64,000 bases of DNA. Source: Leucaena leucocephala. Its lineage: Eukaryota; Streptophyta; Magnoliopsida; Fabales; Fabaceae. Made by a program: the position numbers and the translations under genes. This document shows positions 57,019-64,000 of this stretch, piece after piece. The stretch lies in NCBI GenBank assembly GCA_037074615.1, contig CM073532.1:14654001-14718000 (forward strand). The letters run 5' to 3'. Position 1 is the first letter of the stretch, and every line of letters begins with the position of its first letter. The notes below the pieces were generated by a model, which was not told the DNA's origin, made no database searches, and worked only from the letters and a program-made list of their open reading frames with translations.

Positions 57019-60000
57019 TGATAACCATTGTTATATGCAAACTCTATAAGGGGTAAATGGATATCCCAGCTGCCTTTGAAATCTAGGACACATGCTCTCA
57101 GCATATCCTCTAACGTCTGTATTGTTCTTTCAGATTGACCATCTGTCTGAGGATGATAAGCTGTACTGAATCTAAGAGTAGTGCCCATTTCTTCCTGTAG
57201 AGCCCTCCAGAAATTTGAAGTAAATCGAGGATCTCTATCAGACACAATGCTGCTTGGGATACCATGGAGTCTAACGATCTCCTTTATATACAGCTTTGCC
57301 AGCTTTTCTAGAGAATCTCTCTTATTGATTGCCAGGAAATGTGCTGACTTTGTCAGTCGATCGATTACTACCCAAACCGCATCATGTCTACTTGGTGTCA
57401 AGGGTAGTCCTTCCACAAAGTCCATGGCAATCCCATCCCATTTCCACTCAGGGATATCTAAAGGCTGCAACGTTCCTGCTGGCTTTTGATGTTCAACTTT
57501 CACTTTCTGGCAGGTTAAGCACTTAGATACGTAAGCTACAATATCTTTCTTCAGTCCAGGCCACCAGAATAACCTTTTAACATCATGGTACATTTTGGTC
57601 ATACCTGGATGTACCGTATATCGGCTTTTATGTGCTTCCTCCAGAATCCTTTCCCTTAATTCCCCAACATTTGGGATATAGGGTTTTCCCATAAACTGTA
57701 GCAATCCGTCTGGGGACATCTCAAAATTCCTTGTCTTCCCTTTCTCCAGCTTGTCTTTGAATATTGCTGCGAGCTTATCCTGTTCCTGAGCCTCTTTGAT
57801 CTCATCTTCTATGCAAGATCTGACATGAACTCCTCCAAAAGGATTCTCCGTCAGTTGCATTTGATATAGAGGGCTCCAGTCGCGCATATCTTCTATCAGT
57901 TTCAATTCCTTGATCATCATGTATGCAACCTGCACCACCTTTCTACTCAGGGCATCAGCTACCACATTGGCTTTTCCTGGATGGTATTTAATCTGGAAGT
58001 CATAATCTTTTAACAATTCCATCCATCGCCGCTGCCTCATGTTCAGCTCCTTCTGATCCTGCAGATACTTCAGGCTTTTGTGGTCGCAAAACAACTCTAT
58101 CGTTGCTCCGTATAAATAGTGCCTCCATATCTTCAGGGCATAGACCACCGCCGCAAGCTCCAGATCATGAGTGGGATAATTCTCTTCATGTGGCTTTAAC
58201 TGCCGAGAGGCGTAGGCTACTACTCGACCTTGCTGCATAAGCACACATCCCAGCCCCTGCTTGCTAGCATCAGTGTAGACTACATAAGTCTGAGTTGGGT
58301 CTGGAATAATCAGCACGGGAGTAGTCGTTAATCTCTGCTTCAACTGCTGGAAGCTAGCCTCGCACTTCTCATCCCACTTAAACTGCTGATTCTTTCTGGT
58401 TAGCTTGGTAAGTGGTAAGGCAATTCGAGAAAAGTCTTGAATGAATCGTCTGTAGTACCCTGCTAGGCCGAGAAAACTTCTAATCTCTGTCACTGTCCTT
58501 GGCTGTTCCCAGCTCACAACTGCTTCAACTTTGCTAGGATCTACAGCTACCCCGTCTCGGGATATGACATGACCGAGGAATTTGACTTCTGACAGCCAAA
58601 ACTCGCATTTACTCAGCTTAGCATAGAGCTTCTTCTCTTTAAGGGTACCAAGAACAATCCTCAAATGCCTCTCATGCTCCTCTGGAGATTTGGAGTACAC
58701 CAGAATATCATCAATAAAGACCACAACGAACTGATCTAGATAAGGCCTGAAAATCCGGTTCATATAGTCCATGAAAATAGCAGGTGCATTGGTTAGTCCA
58801 AAAGGCATCACCAAAAATTCAAAATGTCCGTAGCGCGTTCTGAACGCCGTCTTTGGAATATCATCTGGCTTGACCCTTAGTTGATGGTAGCCAGATCTCA
58901 AGTCAATTTTGGAGAATAAGCTCGCTCCTGCCAATTGATCTAGCAGGTCATCAATTCTGGGAAGAGGATACTTGTTCTTAACTGTAAGCTTATTTAATTC
59001 CCTGTAGTCAATGCACAGCCTTAAGCTACCATCTTTCTTCTTGACGAACAGTACTGGAGCACCCCATGGCGATACACTGGGTCGTATAAAACCCTTCTCC
59101 AATAGCTCCTCAATTTGCTTCTTCAGTTCCATCATTTCGTTGGGAGCCATCCTGTATGGGGCTTTTGATACTGGTCCAGCTCCAGGTACAATGTCGATCG
59201 CAAACTCCACTTCACGCTCCGAAGGCAATCCCTGAATCTCCTTTGGAAAGACTTCAGGAAATTCATTGACTACAGGAACCTCCTCGATGCCTTCCTCCAC
59301 TTCTGTTTGAACAGAAAAGAATACCACATATCCCTGACATCCTTTCCGTAGACATTTTTCTGCCTGAGCCTCTGTCACGAAGTTCAGTTGTACTTCTAAG
59401 CTCCGATCAGTGATCTTTGGACCAAGAACTAGGGTCTTGTTTCTGCAGTCCAACATCACATTATTGGAGGATAACCAATTTAAACCGAGTATGACCTCAA
59501 TCTCCTGGAAAGGCATACAGATAAGGTCCAGGGTGGTACTGCAGTGCTCATAACGCACCACACTATTTAGACAGGCATCAGATGTGATCACCCTAGCGTT
59601 GGTGGGGGTTTTCACCTGTATATCATAACGTAACTTACTGATCAGAAGGCCTAGGCATTTAGCACATTCATAAGATATAAAGGAATGACTTGCACCCGAA
59701 TCAAATAGGGCAGTCACAGCATGATCATTGAGATAGATTGTACCTTGGATCATCTCAGATGATCGCTGAGCATCCTCTCTAGTGAGTGCAAACACTCGTC
59801 CTGCCGTCCTTGGCCTTGGATCAGTTATAACTTGAGGACATTCCCTGGAAAAATGTCTGGGCTTTCCGCAGGTGTAGCATACATTCTGGCCCATCAAGCA
59901 TGGTCTGTCACCATGATTCTTTCCACACTTTTCACATACTGGGGCCTTTGGATCCCTGTTACTGGATCTTCCGCGGAAATTTCCCCTATTAGGCCTCGTG

Positions 60001-60986
60001 GTCTGCCACGGGCGCTTTCTTTTCTTATAGCCGCTCCCACTGGCCGCTTCTTGATTCCGTCCGGCCTTATCAGGAGTCGCTTGATCTTTACTCCCAGATC
60101 TGGACAGCATTCTATGATTCATGCTGTTCTCAACGATTCGACATGCTTCCACAGCCTTATTGAACTGGCTGTATTGTTGGGGAGTTAACTTCTCCTTTAA
60201 CATAGAATTCAGCCCTCGAATCATTCTTTCTGTCATCCAGCGTTCGTCATCCACTTGGCGTAGGTAAGTTGAATATTGAGATAGCCGGATGAACTTGGCC
60301 AAATATTCATCAAAAGCTTCTTTTTCTCCTTGCCTCAGCACAAGGAATTCAGCCTCCCTTTCATCTCTGACAGATTGAGGAAAATATTTCTCATAAAATT
60401 GCTCAAGAAATACTTCCCAGGTAACTGGAATATCTCTTGCTTGGAGAAGTAACTCTGTATTCTTCCACCATCTATCCGCATCCTTTTCCAATTGATAGAT
60501 GGCCATTTGGGCCTTGGTTTCAGTCGGGCAGTCGAGGACCTTAAAGATCTTCTCTAATCTGCTGACCCAATTTTCTGCTACATGTACTTCAAATGTCCCT
60601 TCGAATATGGGAGGATTGTGTTTGCAAAATCGCACCATCCATTGCTGGATGCCAACTGCCTCCTCCCTTGATTCAACCCTTCTCTGGGGCTGTTCCGCCT
60701 GCTGTGGTACTTCTTCAGGTTCTCTACTAGTTGCTCCTAAAGGCTCTGGCGGTCTTAAATTATTTATAGCTGCTGCTACTGCCGCGGCTATGGCAGCATC
60801 TCTTTCTTGTTCATTTCGTGCTTGAGCAGCTCTCATTTCTTCTATCATCTTTTGTTGCTGTTCTAATCGTTCTAGAATCATTTGATTAAGGTTTCCAGCC
60901 TCTCGGGGTTCCTCAGCTGGAATAGTTCTCCTCGTTAGTACCATTTTGTTATACTTAAAAACAGAAGGGAATACGATAAATAACAT
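56982..60986 (-). CDS. Gag-pol polyprotein, integrase C-terminus deleted
   Basis: 1334 codons. Met15 (MVLTRR, at 60944) is the likelier start because residues 1-14 do not look like gag. Gag capsid spans about 110-290. A zinc region follows with [10 protein letters not shown] (354-363) and the CCHC knuckle [14 protein letters not shown] (370-383). Protease DSGAS is at 429-433. RT runs about 600-775 with catalytic FIDD at 757-760. RNase H has TDAS (D905), E943 and D968. Integrase has zinc ligands H1119, H1125, C1156 and C1159 and core acids D1189, D1250 and E1286, a 35-residue D-E spacing. Translation ends abnormally after FAYNNGYQA. Gag to RT is intact, so the element could still supply those proteins but not complete integrase. 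Confidence 0.96.
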   Translation of the reverse strand: MLFIVFPSVFKYNKMVLTRRTIPAEEPREAGNLNQMILERLEQQQKMIEEMRAAQARNEQERDAAIAAAVAAAINNLRPPEPLGATSREPEEVPQQAEQPQRRVESREEAVGIQQWMVRFCKHNPPIFEGTFEVHVAENWVSRLEKIFKVLDCPTETKAQMAIYQLEKDADRWWKNTELLLQARDIPVTWEVFLEQFYEKYFPQSVRDEREAEFLVLRQGEKEAFDEYLAKFIRLSQYSTYLRQVDDERWMTERMIRGLNSMLKEKLTPQQYSQFNKAVEACRIVENSMNHRMLSRSGSKDQATPDKAGRNQEAASGSGYKKRKRPWQTTRPNRGNFRGRSSNRDPKAPVCEKCGKNHGDRPCLMGQNVCYTCGKPRHFSRECPQVITDPRPRTAGRVFALTREDAQRSSEMIQGTIYLNDHAVTALFDSGASHSFISYECAKCLGLLISKLRYDIQVKTPTNARVITSDACLNSVVRYEHCSTTLDLICMPFQEIEVILGLNWLSSNNVMLDCRNKTLVLGPKITDRSLEVQLNFVTEAQAEKCLRKGCQGYVVFFSVQTEVEEGIEEVPVVNEFPEVFPKEIQGLPSEREVEFAIDIVPGAGPVSKAPYRMAPNEMMELKKQIEELLEKGFIRPSVSPWGAPVLFVKKKDGSLRLCIDYRELNKLTVKNKYPLPRIDDLLDQLAGASLFSKIDLRSGYHQLRVKPDDIPKTAFRTRYGHFEFLVMPFGLTNAPAIFMDYMNRIFRPYLDQFVVVFIDDILVYSKSPEEHERHLRIVLGTLKEKKLYAKLSKCEFWLSEVKFLGHVISRDGVAVDPSKVEAVVSWEQPRTVTEIRSFLGLAGYYRRFIQDFSRIALPLTKLTRKNQQFKWDEKCEASFQQLKQRLTTTPVLIIPDPTQTYVVYTDASKQGLGCVLMQQGRVVAYASRQLKPHEENYPTHDLELAAVVYALKIWRHYLYGATIELFCDHKSLKYLQDQKELNMRQRRWMELLKDYDFQIKYHPGKANVVADALSRKVVQVAYMMIKELKLIEDMRDWSPLYQMQLTENPFGGVHVRSCIEDEIKEAQEQDKLAAIFKDKLEKGKTRNFEMSPDGLLQFMGKPYIPNVGELRERILEEAHKSRYTVHPGMTKMYHDVKRLFWWPGLKKDIVAYVSKCLTCQKVKVEHQKPAGTLQPLDIPEWKWDGIAMDFVEGLPLTPSRHDAVWVVIDRLTKSAHFLAINKRDSLEKLAKLYIKEIVRLHGIPSSIVSDRDPRFTSNFWRALQEEMGTTLRFSTAYHPQTDGQSERTIQTLEDMLRACVLDFKGSWDIHLPLIEFAYNNGYQARYMMCSMFPN

Positions 60987-61082
60987 AATTCCTTTTCATT
61001 TCATTTCACACATAATATACATACAGAGTATATGTACATATCACAATACCATTCTAGTCTTTTATACATTAGAAATATTACT
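60987..61082 (-). other. Spacer between the upstream frame and gag
   Basis: A 96-bp gap to the first gag-frame ATG (138 bp to Met15). The upstream frame and gag are in the same phase but separated by several stops (TAG, TAA, TGA, TGA), so simple readthrough is unlikely. How gag is translated from this leader is not evident. Confidence 0.6.
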
Positions 61083-61781
61083 CTAATTTTTCTTAAACTT
61101 CATTCTAATATATTCTTCTACTAGGTAGATCCAGTCGGATATGGTACAATATGATTCTCTATCAAAATACTGGTCCAACTCCGATCTCCAGGTAGGAGTC
61201 TTCGGCAATACGTCATTCATAATTTCTAGCCAAAGGCCCATGGTTAACACATTTGGATCCCAGGCTTGATATATGGCTTTCACCCTTGTGATAAACTCCT
61301 GGTAGACCGAATAATCTTGATCTATGTTTTCGAACAGGGTCTGCCTCAACTCGTATAGTTGTCGGGCTAATGCTACCGAGCTCTCAAGTTGCTCTCTACT
61401 CAGGTTCCTCCCTGGGACCATTCTTACGATTAAACCTCCCAAATACATTTCTACTAGAGTCACTTCGGGCCTACTGGGATCTGGCGCATTACTCTGAACA
61501 CGTACTTGACTGGATCCTGAACTGTCTGTTATATTCAAGGGTACCGCACTTATGGGAATGGCAGAAATAGGGCCTTCTGTTATCATCACCTCTTGATCAT
61601 CAATTGGAAAGTTTGATCCTACCGAGGAACTATCCTCCTCAGAATCACTAGCTACTGGAGGTGTCCAGAGGTCAGAATCATTGCTTACTATCTCTTCTTC
61701 TGAACTATCTGAACTAGAGACCTCTGGTCTTAATTCCCATTGGTTTACTGTAGTTTCAGACCCAAATCTATGTCTAGCCAT
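61083..61781 (-). CDS. Unrecognised 232-codon ORF upstream of gag
   Basis: Intact frame between the primer site and gag, same strand. Residues 20-60 are acidic and serine-rich (SSSDSSEEE, SDSEEDSSS). Residues 60-105 are Ile/Pro/Ser-rich. Residues 106-232 look like a folded helical region with LSREQLESSVALARQLYELR and a basic end (RMKFKKN). No zinc finger, transmembrane segment or catalytic motif is visible. Tekay/Del elements usually begin directly with gag, so this is an added frame. I do not recognise it. Possible roles are a nucleic-acid or chromatin accessory protein or a displaced gag N-terminal module. Coding status rests on length, intactness and position. Confidence 0.7.
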   Translation of the reverse strand: MARHRFGSETTVNQWELRPEVSSSDSSEEEIVSNDSDLWTPPVASDSEEDSSSVGSNFPIDDQEVMITEGPISAIPISAVPLNITDSSGSSQVRVQSNAPDPSRPEVTLVEMYLGGLIVRMVPGRNLSREQLESSVALARQLYELRQTLFENIDQDYSVYQEFITRVKAIYQAWDPNVLTMGLWLEIMNDVLPKTPTWRSELDQYFDRESYCTISDWIYLVEEYIRMKFKKN

Positions 61782-61879
61782 CCTGCAAACACTAACTTAG
61801 TGTCAATTATGACGGCTTTATCATGGTATATCTTTCTATAAATCATCTACTCAGAGCATTTCTTAAGCCAGAATCCTTT
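61782..61879 (-). other. Leader between primer site and upstream ORF
   Basis: 98 bp with no array. Non-autonomous relatives have PBS repeats and a GTCGCGAC array at this place. Confidence 0.6.
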
Positions 61880-61891
61880 GCTCTGATACCA
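61880..61891 (-). promoter_or_regulatory. Primer-binding site, tRNA-iMet
   Basis: Minus-strand TGGTATCAGAGC three bases from the 5' LTR end. It lies in a single 28-bp unit (61867-61894) homologous to the last unit of the four-unit repeats in non-autonomous elements. Confidence 0.95.
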
Positions 61892-61894
61892 AAA

Positions 61895-64000
61895 TGTCAC
61901 ATCCTTATTTTTTATACATCTTAGGGACCATTCAGTAGCACTTAAACCACTTTCAGGGTCATTGAAGTCTAAACACTTAATCTGGAATTTTATTCATATC
62001 GAGTACTGTTCACTGTGGCAAATTCCAGATGAGTGACCTGACTTTGAAAATTCATAACTAATTATAGAAAAATCGAAATGAAGTGGTTCCAATTGCTAAA
62101 TGAAGCTAACTCAAATATATTTCAGGGAAAAATCATTGGTTGACCAATCCTTGACAATTTTAACGTGGGTCAACGTTCCAATATTACTGTTCATCCAATG
62201 ACTTTCTCCTGAATCCAGCATTCTGGTCCCAACTTTAACAATTTATATCTTTTCGTGTATACATCCAAATTATACATTCTATATATCAAATTAAATATTA
62301 GTATGTCTACTTTCTACCCTATAAATTTCGTACATTAATTCAATCATTTACTATTTTTAATAATTTATCAAACATGAATGGGTCTTCACGGGTTACTGTT
62401 CACTGAGCCTATTTTCAGCATTTAGTCTTTACATACCCAAGCATACAACCAACACATATCAGTCATACAGGCCAGATAACAATTAATATCAAATAATCAA
62501 CTGTTATATATCAGTGCATGATTAACTCCCTCATATTCTATTACATCCTTCTCTGTCTAAAATCCGGCAGCATAACTGCTACGATTCTTCTTTAGAAAGT
62601 AACCGATGTTGTACCGATTCGGTAATTCCCTTATGAGAACTACCATTCTACGTAGTACCCAGGAAAGACTGGATGAACCTTCTGGGTCCACTCACTTCCA
62701 GCCTCCTTAGACAGCACTACGTACACAGTACGTATCAGTTCCTTTCTTTGTTCCGTCTTCGTTGCCGGAATTTCGGCAGCCTACCGGCGTCTCTTAAGAT
62801 TTCCAAATTTTATTTTGACAGAACCTCCCCTGTAATGTTATGTTTGGTAATGAGATTCAAAAGAATCCCAGTAACAATAATCATAACAAAATATGTAATG
62901 CAGAGTGACGGTGCTTGCTTGTGACTGTGTACAGATAAGTATGCTGCATGCTTCCATATTCAATAATATATGATCATAGCATTGGAATAGAGCTTCAAGC
63001 ATAACATATAGGACAACAATCAACCAAACAAGACAACACATCACAAAGACATTACATAAGAGCTAGGATTAGTTGTTACCTCAAAAGCAGAGCTTCAGAA
63101 CCTCTCTACTACTTCCAACTTCACCAGAACTTCCTTACTTCTTTCTTTCTCTCACTTTCTCTCTCAAGAACTTCTTTCTTCCTCTCTTTCTTGCTTGCAC
63201 CGAAATGAAGGAGTAAGGGGGGGTATTTATAGTGTTGAGCAATGGCAATCTTGTAATTAGGAAGACTTATGATCCTGTGGTCCTGGTTTTTCCTGGAATT
63301 TCCTATTTTCTTTAATTCTCTTTTACTGCATCACCCTGGACACCTCATGGGACACCTCATAGGACACTTCATCACCCATATTCGTCATGTGACGAAATTT
63401 GGAGGTTCTGGAAGCTTTCCGGTCCAATCCGGCACCGGCCCGGTCCATCGCCTCGAAAAACGTGCTGTTTTCTGCATCTGATGTTTCTGAAGATCCTTTT
63501 TATGTCTACTGACCTCACATTTAGTATCTAGACCCTTTATATCATTAACTTTTTAATACTAGGTCCAGACTCAATTACAGATCCCCTGCGAAATGACCAA
63601 AATGCCCTTGGTGCCCTATCTTGTCCTATTTTAATCCTAAGGGCAAAATCATCATTTCACACCTTTCTGGACCCGGTCAAAGCTTATACTGGCTCTAGTC
63701 AACCTTATTTAGACATGTCTTGACCTCTGGGTCTGTCCAAAATGACCAGAATACCCTTTATTCATCTGCTGCCCTTTTTGTACAACATAGGGGCATTTTC
63801 GTAATTTCGCACTTTTCCGGGGTTCTGCTGGACACTGGCCCACCTATCAGTCCAAGAGTCTTATTGGGCCTCTAATGGCGCCATTTTTGGGCTTCCTGGG
63901 TCCATTACCTGTATGGCACGCATTACGAGAAATCTTCCTTTAACACAGTTCATTGAATATTTTAACTATTATTTACCGATTGTACACCTTTTTCGGACAC
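61895..64000 (-). mobile_element. 5' LTR of the chromovirus (partial, runs off the window)
   Basis: 2106 bp visible, aligned to the 3' LTR at a fixed offset of 8026 with about nine substitutions and one single-base indel. TATA box at 63223-63232. The start of U3 is beyond position 64000. Confidence 0.95.
63223..63232 (-). promoter_or_regulatory. TATA box of the chromovirus 5' LTR
   Basis: Minus-strand CTATAAATAC followed by CCCCCC and a GA-rich leader (about 63120-63190). It is positioned to drive the genomic transcript of the element. Confidence 0.65.

Larger units (their letters stand above)
53869..64000 (-). mobile_element. Tekay/Del-type chromovirus, young, integrase damaged
   Basis: The 3' LTR is at 53869-56698 and the 5' LTR starts at 61895 and runs off the window. 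Order in element sense: 5' LTR, primer site, 232-codon frame, gag-pol, out-of-frame chromodomain, polypurine tract, 3' LTR. Expected full length is about 10.9 kb if the 5' LTR is also 2.83 kb. LTRs differ at about ten positions over the 2.1 kb that can be compared. The Tekay/Del assignment follows from RT/integrase style, the chromodomain and the iMet primer site. Confidence 0.93.

Noticed and set aside
57181..60825. Plus-strand frames opposite gag-pol
   Set aside because: They are antisense shadows of the real polyprotein.

Overview
This is plant nuclear heterochromatin made almost entirely of nested LTR retrotransposons. The evidence is a Ty3/gypsy chromovirus with a chromodomain, Athila-type gypsy remnants ending in a TGTGGGGGA-type polypurine tract, Ty1/copia-like LTRs, initiator-methionine tRNA primer sites and 5-bp target-site duplications (TSDs). 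I found no host gene, tRNA, rRNA or CRISPR. The composition suggests a pericentromeric or repeat-rich angiosperm region, probably a eudicot; I cannot name the species. Most short open frames in the window are chance frames inside LTRs.

Layout. 1-1920: end of a gypsy LTR inserted into an Athila-like element (1921-12209, plus strand) with decayed gag, protease, RNase H and integrase; its integrase is split by a solo LTR (5416-8414, TSD GTAGA). 12210-14673: LTR and 3' leader of a second Athila-like element on the minus strand. 14674-16110: copia-like LTR cut by a large minus-strand gypsy LTR plus non-coding interior (16111-26981). That interior holds a solo copia-like LTR (20370-22311, TSD CCTTC) and a solo gypsy LTR (23419-26580, TSD CTATT). 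26982-46217: a compound LTR-interior-LTR-interior-LTR block. Its first LTR is broken by a solo LTR (28549-31715, TSD TTCCT) and by a complete, very young non-autonomous element (31956-39536, two 1981-bp LTRs, TSD AAAGT). 46218-53868: LTR fragments with another solo LTR (46981-50029, TSD AGTAG). 53869-64000: a young Tekay/Del-type chromovirus on the minus strand with near-identical LTRs, a large gag-pol frame, an extra 232-residue frame before gag, and a deletion that destroys the integrase C-terminus and puts the chromodomain out of frame.

How parts relate. The coding chromovirus and the non-coding elements share the primer site, the polypurine tract with the block after it, and LTR segments. 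The non-coding ones therefore look like parasites of a Tekay-type machinery.

The most unusual signal is a palindrome, GTCGCGAC, arranged in ten arrays with start-to-start spacing of almost always 22 or 29 bp. The arrays occur in Athila interior and LTR, in a copia-like LTR, and in the U3 and leader of the non-autonomous gypsy elements. Spacer sequence varies while the core is kept. This looks like a shared cis-acting protein-binding array that has spread across unrelated retrotransposon lineages.
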